A stretch of DNA of 64,000 bases from an uncultured Flavobacteriaceae bacterium (GCA_947497245.1 CANMFO010000004.1:183759-247758); one strand, 5' to 3'. Numbered from the stretch's first letter, positions 53,788 through 63,015 are shown. Program-made: numbers and translations. The notes: a model not told the origin generated them from the letters alone.

Positions 53788-54128
53788 TAACTTACAGCTC
53801 TAAGTATGTTCCGCAGTACTTTCCTTTCTACCTCTCATATTCTGCCCCCGTTCGACGGTCTTTAACTTTTCCAATTCCGTCAAACATCGAATCAATTTAT
53901 CCATTTGGTATCCCGTATGTTACGATTATCTGATAAGGACATTGACGCGGTCCCGATCATGTTAACCAGGATACTAAATCTTTGGGGCAAACCTACTATA
54001 TGCCGATCAGGCCCTTGCGGGATGTTGGTGTGGAACTCTAATGATTCCCCACATATTTCCTGTTTTGTAGAAAGTTTCATGAAGGCGTGGGCGACATCCG
54101 AATATTCGCCATTCCCAAAGGCGATATT
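53788..54128. other. 341-base stretch, gene content doubtful
   Basis: A 62-residue minus-strand frame (53892-54080) begins with ATG but has no recognisable motif or coupling to neighbours, so it is not called. Nothing else is visible. Confidence 0.3.
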
Positions 54129-54563
54129 TCAATTATCATTGATAAACAATTGAACATCCCGAAGGGCAGATGGCAAGGTTATGCAACCCTGATCGAGCAT
54201 CTGCATCAGTATTCGCATTCTTTGTAAGTTGGTAGTAGCCTCATCCATACTTCTTCGCAGACTTATACAAGGGTCGATCCTAATTGGAGGTGTTGATGGA
54301 GAACTACATTCTATATAATCATATAGGCCGTTTGATATTTCCCAACATATATTGATCTCTCCTGGCCTTGGCACCGGCTTGATTCTAAATTTAAGATTGA
54401 CTTCAGCAACATTGTCCTTAATCTTTCCTTTCTCAAAAGATTCTGCCGCGTCGCGCATCAATTGATGTACAACGGATTTGGCAAATTCGGAAATATCGTG
54501 GGTTTGCGCCGCTTTTTTTCTTAACGAATCGGCATAGTCCTGAGGAGTCATCTTCTTTTCCAT
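54129..54563 (-). CDS. hypothetical protein, 144 aa
   Basis: The protein starts with a helical segment (TPQDYADSLRKKAAQTHDI), then beta-like VAEVNLKFRIKPVPRPGEI, and ends in a helix (MDEATTNLQRMRILMQML). There is no signal peptide or transmembrane segment. No family recognised. The ATG start is preceded by A-rich sequence, as is usual for Bacteroidota genes. Confidence 0.55.
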   Translation of the reverse strand: MEKKMTPQDYADSLRKKAAQTHDISEFAKSVVHQLMRDAAESFEKGKIKDNVAEVNLKFRIKPVPRPGEINICWEISNGLYDYIECSSPSTPPIRIDPCISLRRSMDEATTNLQRMRILMQMLDQGCITLPSALRDVQLFINDN

Positions 54564-55117
54564 TTGATTTATTTTTTGATCATTGCTTTACGTTCTTCCA
54601 TAAAACATATCTGTCAATATTTATGGTGTCTACGATACAAAGGCATCTAAACGATAGATGTTTTGTAGTATTTTTAACATATTTAGGTTTAAAATGGCAC
54701 TATTAATATATGAAGAATCCTACTGAATGAACGTTAAAATCCACTAAAATGTTTGCTGTCGTTCCCAGCCGGTACACGCTTTGAAGGACGTCGGATAAAA
54801 CACGGTTAGACATGGAAAATTAGGTCAAGCCGCATTTTTTTAAAAATGTTAAAATTAAACCCTAACTTTTCCTATTGACAGAGTAAAGCACGGGGACACA
54901 TTGATTTCAATCTCTAAAAACAGGTGCATAAACTACGGTCAGTATCAAACCCATCACTGCAATTTTCCTTTTGATCGTCGCGATCATCACATTGGCCGTG
55001 GTATTGGTAAAAACGGTCAACGGAGCTATCTAAGAACCTTCCCGAACCGAAAAAAGAGCCTAGGTACCCGGGCCTAAAACAAACAAAGTGTTATCTTACA
55101 GGGGATAAAGATCATCT
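54564..55117. other. 554-base stretch with a possible start-less membrane peptide
   Basis: Most of this stretch shows nothing. At 54944-55033 a plus-strand frame encodes a 29-residue peptide with one membrane helix (IKPITAIFLLIVAIITLAVV, then LVKTVNGAI and a stop), but its first codon is ATC and a stop lies four codons upstream. An ATG-to-ATC change or a non-standard start would explain it. Confidence 0.4.
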
Positions 55118-55249
55118 ATGGAAACTGATAAGGAAACCACAGCGGTCATTACAAGTGCCGTTTTAACGATAGTGTCCTTGGTGGCTATTTGGTTGTACAG
55201 ACGTTATCGATCCTTGAAAAAAACCGAAGAAGAACCTAAAGGTCGGTAA
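55118..55249 (+). CDS. small single-span membrane protein, 43 aa
   Basis: An ATG at 55118, 8 bases after GGGGATAAAG, opens a 43-residue frame with a short acidic N-terminus (METDKETTA), one membrane helix (VITSAVLTIVSLVAIWLY) and a very basic tail (RRYRSLKKTEEEPKGR). This topology is typical of genuine small membrane proteins. It follows another membrane-peptide frame at 54944. Function unknown. Confidence 0.55.
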   Translation: METDKETTAVITSAVLTIVSLVAIWLYRRYRSLKKTEEEPKGR

Positions 55250-55367
55250 GCCGCATTTGCCATGGCATTTACCCAATAGCTATATTTTAAAAGGGACCTA
55301 TTTGCTATTTGGAACAGGATCAAGTTAAGTGATGGGAAGGCCAGGGGGAATTGTCGGGCCTTTTGGT

Positions 55368-55862
55368 TCATTCCTTGCAAATGATCCCTAGCTGGATGAT
55401 CTTGTGGCCCTCCGGTGTGGTCATTGTGGACCTGATCTCCATGCAATTGTTTCGAATTTCAAGTTTCTCCACTACAATACCGTTGCTCTCCTGGAAATCG
55501 TCCTGTTCTTCGTCCAGATCCATTTCCGAACCATCATATTTTAAACGATAGGTACAGTCGTCGATCCACTCAACGCGCACGTGGGCCACTGGTTCTCCGG
55601 TGGCAATTTCATTTATCCATTCCGTTTGTTTGCTGTCCTTGCGAACGATCAGGTACTTTTCAACATTGGGGTCCCGGTCATGTGTGAATTCAATCGGTTC
55701 TTTGCCTATACTATCGAATACGATGGTCCGGTACTTTTTGGGAGAATTGGAGACCGGCATATAAAACGTACCGCTTCTAAAATCCGCACAGCTCAGATCA
55801 GGGGAGCAGTTGGTGATTGCCACTAAGGTCAAGGCCAATAAAAAAATTTTGATCGTTCCCAT
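55368..55862 (-). CDS. lipoprotein, unrecognised family
   Basis: I start at ATG 55862 (MGTIKIFLLALTLVAITNC), where Cys19 in the lipobox ITNC would be lipidated. The mature part is beta-rich with DLSCADFRSGTFY, then HVRVEWIDDCTYRLKYDGS and a C-terminal IIQLGIICKE. Cys residues could pair. Similar lipoproteins occur in Flavobacteriia without assigned role. Confidence 0.75.
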   Translation of the reverse strand: MGTIKIFLLALTLVAITNCSPDLSCADFRSGTFYMPVSNSPKKYRTIVFDSIGKEPIEFTHDRDPNVEKYLIVRKDSKQTEWINEIATGEPVAHVRVEWIDDCTYRLKYDGSEMDLDEEQDDFQESNGIVVEKLEIRNNCMEIRSTMTTPEGHKIIQLGIICKE

Positions 55863-56094
55863 GATGCTATAATAATCCAAATGGCTGGACAACGAAACTA
55901 ATGAAAATTAGATCATTTCAATTGGTCTTGGCCCGAAGTAGGCCGGTCTGGAGCAGCAATGCAGCGACACGGATGCGTATTGATCGTTTATTAAGTAAAA
56001 TATTTCTTACCTAATACTAAAATCTATTTCCTACAAATTTATTATATTTAAACAACGGACAGCTAGAGATTTGCCAATTATTGAATGCGCTATT

Positions 56095-56472
56095 ATGAAA
56101 CTTTTCCGAGCCCTTTTTCCAACGCTCCTACTTCTAGGCTGCAATAGCATTGATAAGGACAAGGTTCGTTCTGCCCTTCGGGATATTGAGAACTGCCAAC
56201 AGGAATGCGGTTCCCAGGTCGACCAGATCGAGGAGGAATATTCCGAATGTGAAACGATCACATACTCCCGCTTGCTAAGTAATCTGGAAAGGTGCTTTGC
56301 CGAAAACACGGGTGATTCGCATGGATTCAAGGGCTGCCAGCTTACTGAGGAACAGATATATCAGGGCGAACGCGAAAAATGCATGCAAATAAGGGACCAA
56401 CGATTGGAAATTGTAAAGACCTGCCAACGGCAGTGCATCGAGGAGACATTGGGTGTCCTTGCACTCGACTAG
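56095..56472 (+). CDS. cysteine-rich lipoprotein
   Basis: I start at ATG 56095 (MKLFRALFPTLLLLGC), where Cys16 is the lipid attachment site. The mature 110 residues are highly charged and helical, with paired CxxxC-like motifs (ENCQQECGSQ, KTCQRQCIEE) and further Cys (SECETI, ERCFAE, KGCQL, EKCMQ), suggesting a disulfide-bonded helical hairpin fold. No family recognised. Confidence 0.72.
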   Translation: MKLFRALFPTLLLLGCNSIDKDKVRSALRDIENCQQECGSQVDQIEEEYSECETITYSRLLSNLERCFAENTGDSHGFKGCQLTEEQIYQGEREKCMQIRDQRLEIVKTCQRQCIEETLGVLALD

Positions 56473-56652
56473 CTATGGACCCAAAGACAAAGAATCCAAA
56501 AATCGATCGGGAAAGGAAAAAGGGGCTTGTGCCCTACTACAGATCCTTTTGTTCGGCCTCATAGCCATAGATGGTTTTGGGGACACCCTATCTTTCTGTC
56601 AAGAAAATAATGGGACAGATCAATTGTTCGTTTGGCCAAAGACTTGCGCCGA

Positions 56653-57765
56653 CTACTCATCTGATTTTTCCAATGGGCCGGTATACACTTTTTTCATCAC
56701 TTCTGTTTTACCATCGTCCTCGGCCACCGCGGAAGTCGTGAACATCATCACACCGCTGGATTCGCCAGCCAGGCCGCCTTTGAGGACCATTTCAAATTCC
56801 TCTTTGGAAATGGTCCTTGGATCATTATGGGCTTGGACGATGGGCCATACCTTTGGGTAAGACCCCTTTTTGATGTTTAGCCGATCGCTAAACCAGTCGA
56901 TGTTATCTTTTACCCAATGGGGGCCCCTTTCCATTCTCCCATGGTATACCATAGGGGAAAATACGTCAATGGTTTCTCTTAATAGATCATAGTCGAGCCC
57001 CAGTATGCGACGTCTTGCGCCATTGAACTCGCGATCGTTCCACGGACAATGATAAAGTCCAAGGAGCGCCCCCGGTCTTATTTCCTTGATGATGCTTTTC
57101 ATTTCATAGGACCAATCATAAATTACCTTGCACCTCCAATTGCGCCATAATGTATCATGGTTGTTCAGTATCCATAATGCCTTTTTTGAAATGGTCCCGT
57201 CAGGTATTTCGATACCGGAATCTTTTGAAAAGCCATCAAGACAATGATCACAAAAACAGGTTTCCGGCAAGATGGGTTCCGGTTCTTCAAACTGGGCATG
57301 CCAATGTACATAGTCCATCCAAACACCATCCAGGTCATACTCCATAAGTAAATCCCGCAACTGGCCAAAACGATACTGTCGGAAACCGGGTTCGGTAGGA
57401 CAAACCCCCATAAACCAGGACGCCGCTTGCACTTTTTCACCTTTTTCATTGATCGCCCATGCCTCAGGGTGCGTTTCCACGTAGTTTTTACCGTTCAAAG
57501 TGGCAAATTCAGCATACACCATGGCACCCTCAGATCGGGCCCTGTTGACCATATCGCGGTCGATAGATCCGCTGTGGACAAAAATAGCGTTGACCCCAAG
57601 GGCATTTAGCTTGAACCCTTTGTCCCACAAAGGTTCGGGGTTACCGTAAACACCCTTTATTTCAAAGGTTTCAGCTGATTTTTGTCCGCAGGAAACAAAT
57701 AATAATGGTCCTAGGGCGGCATAGCATAAAATACATAGGGAACAGGTTTTGATAATTGCATTCAT
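56653..57765 (-). CDS. lipoprotein of a putative TIM-barrel glycoside hydrolase (GHL6-like)
   Basis: I start at ATG 57765, which leads a signal peptide with lipobox FVSC; the longer frame has 36 basic residues before it. The body follows a TIM-barrel glycosidase pattern: LNALGVNAIFVHSG, GAMVYAEFATLNG, LRDLLMEYDLDGVWMDYVHW (Asp pair as likely acid residues), CFCDHCLDGF, ALLGLYHCPWN and VFSPMVYHG. The CxCxxC block after the barrel Asp fits GHL6-type hypothetical hydrolases. Substrate unknown. Confidence 0.8.
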   Translation of the reverse strand: MNAIIKTCSLCILCYAALGPLLFVSCGQKSAETFEIKGVYGNPEPLWDKGFKLNALGVNAIFVHSGSIDRDMVNRARSEGAMVYAEFATLNGKNYVETHPEAWAINEKGEKVQAASWFMGVCPTEPGFRQYRFGQLRDLLMEYDLDGVWMDYVHWHAQFEEPEPILPETCFCDHCLDGFSKDSGIEIPDGTISKKALWILNNHDTLWRNWRCKVIYDWSYEMKSIIKEIRPGALLGLYHCPWNDREFNGARRRILGLDYDLLRETIDVFSPMVYHGRMERGPHWVKDNIDWFSDRLNIKKGSYPKVWPIVQAHNDPRTISKEEFEMVLKGGLAGESSGVMMFTTSAVAEDDGKTEVMKKVYTGPLEKSDE

Positions 57766-58023
57766 GTTTATCGCTTTTTTGAACTTTGCTAGGGCCCAAA
57801 TTTTCGTCCTAAGCCTAAAGATAATCAACGTTGGGAAGTATACCGTGGTTTGGATGCACTTTCTAAATATCATGTGTGGCCACCTCCCAATACCACTTTT
57901 TGTTACAGGCCAATGCCATTGAATTCATAAAATCCACATACGAAATTTCCTGTAAGACAGTTTATAAGGTTAGAACCAATGGATCAATTTTTATCGATTC
58001 CGTTTCGACCAACCCACTATGGA

Positions 58024-59091
58024 ATGAAAAAAGTTGCTTTCCTGCTCGTTCTGGCATGTATGAAGGGCCTATCGGCCCAACAAACCAATGTGACCCCTGC
58101 GAGAGATGGTTTTATCGGTATTGCGACGGACGCCAGGGCGTTGGGCCAGGGTGATATGGGAGTAGCCACTTCTGCGGATGCCTTTTCCCAATTTTGGAAC
58201 CCTTCCAAATATGTTTTTTCGGATAAAAAATTTGAATTGGGAATTACACAAATTCTAGCGAACAGAAAGGAATTGAATGGATTTTCCCAGCTCAGCATAA
58301 GCTTTTACAACAAACTCGATAAGCGCAGCGCGTATGGCCTGAGTGTTCGAAATTATGCCTATACCATCGATCAATTCGTTGAATTTGGAGCGGCCCGGGC
58401 AACCCATGAAGTATCGATAGATGGTTCCTATTCCCTAAGATTGGGCGATACGTTTGCCATGTCGGTCGGCGGCCGTTTCATTTCTTTAAAGGGCAAAGCG
58501 CCCCTCCGAAACGGTTTTAGCGAAGAATCTGCCTCGAATTTGTACGGTATCGATGTTTCCGGCTTCTTTTACGGAAATGAAATGGCCTACAAGAAATTCA
58601 ATGGAAGGTGGAGGGCAGGTTTCAATGTGTCCAATTTAAGGGGAAGGTCTTTAAACGACAATACGGATATCGAAATCTACGCCCCATCCATGTTAAAGGT
58701 AGGAACCGGCTTTGACTTTATTTTTGACCAAGACCGTATTCTCGGTATTACTTCGGAGTATAAAATGTTACTGGATCCACATATTGAAAATGCTGATGGG
58801 GAAAAACTTGATTTCGGCCTGGAAGGCTCCGTGGCCTCCCTGGGGCTGGAATTTGTGTTTAGGGAAAAATTGGTAGCTAGAACAGGCTGTTCATATGGGA
58901 TCGATCGGCCGACCGATTCCTTTGTTCCGCTAGGTGCCGGCTTCCGCGGGCGTTATGTCGATGTGGATGTCGCTTTTTTGTTGGGATTGGCAGAAGAGGA
59001 GAACCCGGTACGAAGAAAGCTGCGTATATCGTTAAGCCTTGATCTGGAGGAAGTGTTTTCAGGTGAAAGGCTGGTTTCCGAAACTCCGTGA
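58024..59091 (+). CDS. PorV/PorQ-like outer-membrane protein
   Basis: I start at ATG 58024 (MKKVAFLLVLACMKGLSAQ), a clear signal peptide. The N-terminal mature segment GFIGIATDARALGQGDMGVA, then TSADAFSQFWNPSKYVF, is the family signature of PorV-type FadL-fold barrels of the type IX secretion system. Beta strands follow to the end at 355 residues, close to usual length. PorV shuttles secreted cargo to the attachment complex. No porU or other T9SS gene is adjacent, so it may be a paralogue with a different task. Confidence 0.83.
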   Translation: MKKVAFLLVLACMKGLSAQQTNVTPARDGFIGIATDARALGQGDMGVATSADAFSQFWNPSKYVFSDKKFELGITQILANRKELNGFSQLSISFYNKLDKRSAYGLSVRNYAYTIDQFVEFGAARATHEVSIDGSYSLRLGDTFAMSVGGRFISLKGKAPLRNGFSEESASNLYGIDVSGFFYGNEMAYKKFNGRWRAGFNVSNLRGRSLNDNTDIEIYAPSMLKVGTGFDFIFDQDRILGITSEYKMLLDPHIENADGEKLDFGLEGSVASLGLEFVFREKLVARTGCSYGIDRPTDSFVPLGAGFRGRYVDVDVAFLLGLAEEENPVRRKLRISLSLDLEEVFSGERLVSETP

Positions 59092-59197
59092 CGAAATAAG
59101 ATCACCAATCGCTTTGGGTCAGCAAAACAGAAAACATTTCATCTAAATTCAAGATTTTCAGAATGACATAAGTATACTGATAACCAGATATTAAAAA

Positions 59198-59229
59198 GTT
59201 TACAAACGACAACAAACGTTTACAAACGA
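59198..59229. repeat. two direct repeats with 20-base period upstream of ssb
   Basis: GTTTACAAACGA is present exactly at 59198-59209 and 59218-59229, i.e. with a 20-base period (about two helical turns). Such tandem half-sites commonly bind a regulator. The sequence lies 108-139 bases before the ssb start. No matching regulator is identified. Confidence 0.55.
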
Positions 59230-59270
59230 AAGTAATTATTTCCCAACCGGATCTTTTCTAGGGGCCGTTT

Positions 59271-59278
59271 TAGGTTTG
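59271..59278 (+). promoter_or_regulatory. TAnnTTTG element upstream of ssb
   Basis: TAGGTTTG matches the Bacteroidota -7 consensus 58 bases before the ssb start. A good TTG at -33 is lacking, so this is a weak candidate. Confidence 0.3.
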
Positions 59279-59336
59279 CAGTGTCGGATCAGGGAGATTC
59301 GATGGCATTAACTGTTTAACATTAAAACCAATAATT

Positions 59337-59669
59337 ATGAACGCAATTAAAAACAAAGTACAGTTGATTGGAAACTTGGGCCAGGACCCAGAAATCGTAA
59401 ACTTGGAAAACGGCAGCAAGCTCGCCAAATTTTCCATCGCCACCAGCGAAAGCTACAAAAATGCACAGGGCGAAAAAGTGGAGGAAACCCAATGGCACAA
59501 TATCGTGGCCTGGGGGAAGATCGCGGAGATCGTTGAAAATTTCCTCGCCAAGGGCAAACAAGTGGCCGTGGAGGGCAAACTGATCCACCGGTCCTACGAA
59601 ACCAAGGAAGGTGATAAAAGGTACATCACAGAGATCAAATGCAATGAACTTTTGATGTTGGGGAAGTAA
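59337..59669 (+). CDS. ssb: single-stranded DNA-binding protein, tail-less form
   Basis: The 110-residue protein is a single OB fold (KVQLIGNLGQDPEIVNLENG, KLAKFSIATSESYKN, TQWHNIVAWGKIAEIVENFL, GKQVAVEGKLIHRSYETK). It lacks the disordered C-terminal arm and acidic DDDIPF-type tip of normal SSB, which recruits RecQ and other partners; it ends in ELLMLGK. It is therefore probably an accessory copy. A hairpin separates it from recQ. Confidence 0.92.
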   Translation: MNAIKNKVQLIGNLGQDPEIVNLENGSKLAKFSIATSESYKNAQGEKVEETQWHNIVAWGKIAEIVENFLAKGKQVAVEGKLIHRSYETKEGDKRYITEIKCNELLMLGK

Positions 59670-59685
59670 TCGATCTTCCATAAAA

Positions 59686-59717
59686 AACGTCCCGCTTGTA
59701 AGAGCGGGATGTTTTTA
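59686..59717 (+). terminator. intrinsic terminator after ssb
   Basis: Stem ACGTCCCGCT / AGCGGGATGT (one G-T wobble) with a short loop and a T-run (TTTTT) follows the ssb stop by about 17 bases. Confidence 0.8.
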
Positions 59718-59720
59718 GTT

Positions 59721-59747
59721 TTGACCGACTGTTTATCCCTATTTTTG
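59721..59747 (+). promoter_or_regulatory. promoter-like TTG-N16-TATTTTTG before recQ
   Basis: TTG at 59721 and an exact TAnnTTTG (TATTTTTG) at 59740-59747 are separated by 16 bases, close to the Bacteroidota consensus spacing. The recQ ATG at 59759 is only about 11 bases downstream, so the transcript would be nearly leaderless. Confidence 0.5.
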
Positions 59748-59758
59748 TACCACAGATC

Positions 59759-61864
59759 ATGACAGCCGCCCTACAACAGAAACTTTTGCCCCTACTAAAG
59801 AAACACTTCGGCTATAGCTCGTTTCTTCCCAACCAGTTGGCGATCATAGAGGATGTGCTTTCCAAAAAGGACATCCTCGCGATCATGCCCACCGGTGGGG
59901 GAAAATCGCTTTGCTACCAACTGCCCGCTTTGGCCATGGAGGGCACCACGGTGGTGCTGTCCCCCCTTATCGCCTTGATGAAGGACCAGGTCGATGCACT
60001 CTGCGCCAATGGTATTGCCGCGGCCTATTACAACAGTTCCCAATCCCGGGAAAGGCAAGAGGAAATTTTCCAGCAGTTGCGGTTGGGCCAGCTAAAGCTG
60101 CTCTATGTCGCCCCTGAGGGCCTGGCCACGTTTGAGGCGTTGTTTCAGGAGATCGACATCGGTCTTTTTGCCGTCGATGAGGCCCATTGTATTTCCGCTT
60201 GGGGACACGACTTCCGTCCGGCCTATACCCAATTGGGCGGGCTAAAAGGCAGTTTTCCCGGTGTGCCGGTCATGGCCCTGACAGCAACGGCGGATCGTAC
60301 CACCCAGGACGATATCGCGGCACAGTTGGCCATTCCCAAGGCCAAAAGGCATCTGGCCTCTTTTAATCGGCCCAATCTTTTTTTGGAGGTCCGACCGGCG
60401 CAGAACCGCATCAAACAGATTCTGGATTTTCTGGCGGCACATCCGAACGAAAGCGGGATCATTTATTGTCTGAGCCGTAAGAACACCGAAAAGATAGCCC
60501 AAAGACTACGTGATGCGGGACATCCGGCCAAATCGTACCACGCTGGCATGTCGGCGGTCGGACGCACTTCCGCCCAGGAAGATTTCATCAACGACAGAAC
60601 GCCCATTGTCGTGGCCACGATTGCCTTCGGCATGGGGATCGACAAGAGCAATGTACGGTGGGTCATACATTACAACCTGCCCAAAAATATCGAAGGCTAC
60701 TACCAGGAGATAGGCCGTGGTGGGCGTGACGGGCTTCCCGCACATGCCCTGCTGTTCTATAGCTTTGGGGATGTGACGCAACTGCGCACCTTCATTTCGC
60801 AAAGCGGGAATGCCCAGATCGAATACGCAAAGTTGGAACGCATGCAGCAATTTGCGGAGGCGCTGAGTTGCCGACGCATTGCCCTGCTCAATTATTTTGG
60901 GGAGCGGCTGACCGAAAACTGTGGCAATTGCGATATGTGCGCCCACCCACCGCGCTATTTCGACGCCACAGTACTGACCCAAAAGATCTGCTCGGCCGTT
61001 TCCCGTTTGCACGAAAGCGAGCCCATGGGCATGGTAGTGGATGTATTGCGGGGCGCACAGAACGCCCAGGTCTATGAAAAAGGGTACCAGAACATAAAAA
61101 CCTATGCAGCGGTAAAGGACGTTTCCTGGCGAGATCTGCAACAATATGTCATCCAATTGTTGAACCAAGGGGTGTTGGAAATCAATTTCAGGGAGGGTGC
61201 CAAAATAGGGCTTAGCCCGTTGGCCAAGAAAATTCTTTACCAGGGCAGGCCCGTTCAATTGGCCATTTTGGAGAAAGAAGGACCAAAGGCCGAACGCGAG
61301 TTGGGAACGCAGACCAAAAAAACGGGACTTTTCGAGAAACTGCGCCTATTGCGCCATAGAATCGCCGCGGAACGGAACGTGCCGGCCTACGTGGTCTTCG
61401 GAGATGCCAGTTTGAAGGACATGGAGGCCAGACTACCTGCGACAAAAGAGGCGTTCATGGAGGTTTCGGGGGTAGGGCAGGCCAAATTGGAAAAGTATGC
61501 CGAGGTTTTTCTCAAAGAAATAGCGGCCCATCAAAAGGAGCTCCATCCCAAGGTCCCCACGCACGAGCAGTCGTATGATCTTTTTAGGAAGGGACTTTCC
61601 GTAGCGGAAATTTCCGTACAGCGGCAGTTGAAGGAAGATACCGTTTATTCCCATTTGTTGAGGATGCATGCCCAAGGGGAGGCTCTTGACCTACGGCAAT
61701 TTATTGGCCCCGATGAGGTTGAAAAGGTGAGGAAGGCCAAAAAGGCCTTGCCCAAGGCGGAAGGTTTGAAAATGTATTTTGATCACTTTGAAGGACAGCT
61801 TCCGTATTGGAAGATTCGCATGGGGCTGTATTTTTTGGAAAACAAATGGGTCGATTCCCCATAA
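59759..61864 (+). CDS. recQ: RecQ DNA helicase
   Basis: The 701-residue protein has helicase core motifs: Walker A MPTGGGKSLC (43-52), DEAH (140-143, VDEAHCISAWGHDFRP), TATADR, and motif VI IGRGGRDG. The RecQ-C zinc site is Cys371, Cys388, Cys391, Cys394 (ENCGNCDMC), followed by a winged helix. An HRDC domain lies at about 530-605 (LRHRIAAERNVPAYVVFGD, VSGVGQAKLEKYAEVFL), and a C-terminal HTH-like segment follows. It unwinds DNA 3' to 5' in recombination repair. The start is the first ATG after the promoter-like element. Confidence 0.96.
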   Translation: MTAALQQKLLPLLKKHFGYSSFLPNQLAIIEDVLSKKDILAIMPTGGGKSLCYQLPALAMEGTTVVLSPLIALMKDQVDALCANGIAAAYYNSSQSRERQEEIFQQLRLGQLKLLYVAPEGLATFEALFQEIDIGLFAVDEAHCISAWGHDFRPAYTQLGGLKGSFPGVPVMALTATADRTTQDDIAAQLAIPKAKRHLASFNRPNLFLEVRPAQNRIKQILDFLAAHPNESGIIYCLSRKNTEKIAQRLRDAGHPAKSYHAGMSAVGRTSAQEDFINDRTPIVVATIAFGMGIDKSNVRWVIHYNLPKNIEGYYQEIGRGGRDGLPAHALLFYSFGDVTQLRTFISQSGNAQIEYAKLERMQQFAEALSCRRIALLNYFGERLTENCGNCDMCAHPPRYFDATVLTQKICSAVSRLHESEPMGMVVDVLRGAQNAQVYEKGYQNIKTYAAVKDVSWRDLQQYVIQLLNQGVLEINFREGAKIGLSPLAKKILYQGRPVQLAILEKEGPKAERELGTQTKKTGLFEKLRLLRHRIAAERNVPAYVVFGDASLKDMEARLPATKEAFMEVSGVGQAKLEKYAEVFLKEIAAHQKELHPKVPTHEQSYDLFRKGLSVAEISVQRQLKEDTVYSHLLRMHAQGEALDLRQFIGPDEVEKVRKAKKALPKAEGLKMYFDHFEGQLPYWKIRMGLYFLENKWVDSP

Positions 61865-61950
61865 TGGCAAGAACCGATCGCACCATTTTATCCGGGATGG
61901 CCTGGGTACACGATTCACGCTATTTCCCGAGAAGGAGACTGCAATGTCCC

Positions 61951-61966
61951 AATATTTTGTAATATT
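61951..61966. promoter_or_regulatory. inverted repeat upstream of GntR gene
   Basis: AATATT-TTGT-AATATT is a perfect 6-bp inverted repeat about 36-51 bases before the GntR-family gene start. GntR proteins bind short palindromes and often autoregulate, so it may be an operator. AATATT is itself palindromic and common in AT-rich DNA, so confidence is low. Confidence 0.3.
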
Positions 61967-62001
61967 ACGTATCGAACACTATTGAAACAAGACCCCGCCA
62001 T

Positions 62002-63015
62002 ATGTCCTTGTTGGATAAAATAAACGGCCTAAGGAGTGTCCATTCGCTTTCCAAGCACGAGCAATTGGTCCATGGGGTCATTGAGGCGATCGATGAAGGT
62101 ATTTTGGCCACGGGCGACCAACTTCCCTCGATCAACAGGATGGTGGCCGACCTGGGCTATGCAAGAAAGACCATTGTGAAGGCCTATGAGGAATTGAAGG
62201 AAAGGGGTTTGGTCGAATCCAAAAAACTAAAGGGCTATTTTATTATCAGTGAAGAGACCCAGGTGACACTCAAAATAGCATTGTTACTGTTCTCCTTCCA
62301 TCGCTTTCAGGAAGAATTTTACAATACCCTCCGTGAGGAATTGGGGAAACGGTTCCAAATCGATGTCTTCTTTCACCACAACAACATTGCCGTCTTTGAG
62401 ACCATTTTTAAAAACATAAAGGGGAAATATGGCAAGTACGTGGTGGCACCCATCCCCGATCCCAAGATCCGGCCGCTGTTGGCCGGTATCGACCCCCAGA
62501 AATTACTGGTCATAGACCGGTATTTGGAAATGGACGACACCTATTCCTACATTTCCCAGGAGTTCGAGGAGGGTACCTACCATCAATTGGTGGAACTGCT
62601 CCCGGATATCAAAAAATATGAAAGGTTCGTTCTTTTTTTTAGGGATGATGCGGATTACCCGAATGGCATACGCAACGCCTTCACCAGATTTTTATCGGAT
62701 CATGCCGTGGTCGGCAGTGTTCAAAGGAGGTATGGGCCCGAGGCCCTCCAGAAGGGAACGGCATATTTCTTTATCAGCGACACCTTCCTATGGGATGTAC
62801 TGCGCGATTGCAGCAACAAGGGGTACGTACTCGGCAGGGATGTAGGCATTCTCTCCCATAACGACCATGTGGTGAAGGAAATCCTACTTGGGGGAATCAC
62901 CACCATTTCGACCGACTTTAGGGATATGGCCGTACGGGCGGCGAACCATGTTAAGAACCAATCCCTTACCAGGGAGTTTATGCCGATCAACCTGATCAAA
63001 CGCGGCTCCTTGTAG
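62002..63015 (+). CDS. GntR-family regulator with sugar-binding-protein-like domain
   Basis: Residues 18-82 form a GntR winged helix (QLVHGVIEAIDEGILATGDQLPS, NRMVADLGYARKTIVKAYEEL). Residues 85-337 resemble LacI-type periplasmic-binding-like sensor domains (LLFSFHRFQEEFYNTL, YGKYVVAPIPDP, GTAYFFISDT, LGRDVGILSHNDHVVKEIL, GGITTISTDF). This domain pairing is common in Bacteroidota sugar regulators. It precedes a GH36 alpha-galactosidase gene on the same strand, so it may control a galactoside-use locus. Confidence 0.88.
   Translation: MSLLDKINGLRSVHSLSKHEQLVHGVIEAIDEGILATGDQLPSINRMVADLGYARKTIVKAYEELKERGLVESKKLKGYFIISEETQVTLKIALLLFSFHRFQEEFYNTLREELGKRFQIDVFFHHNNIAVFETIFKNIKGKYGKYVVAPIPDPKIRPLLAGIDPQKLLVIDRYLEMDDTYSYISQEFEEGTYHQLVELLPDIKKYERFVLFFRDDADYPNGIRNAFTRFLSDHAVVGSVQRRYGPEALQKGTAYFFISDTFLWDVLRDCSNKGYVLGRDVGILSHNDHVVKEILLGGITTISTDFRDMAVRAANHVKNQSLTREFMPINLIKRGSL

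Noticed and set aside
53892-54080. 62-residue minus-strand frame with ATG
   Set aside because: No motif, no coupling to neighbours and no family resemblance; kept only as a note in the gap entry.
56475-56564. 29-residue plus-strand frame with an ATG after the Cys-rich lipoprotein
   Set aside because: Very short, highly basic, and there is no membrane or fold pattern; probably chance.
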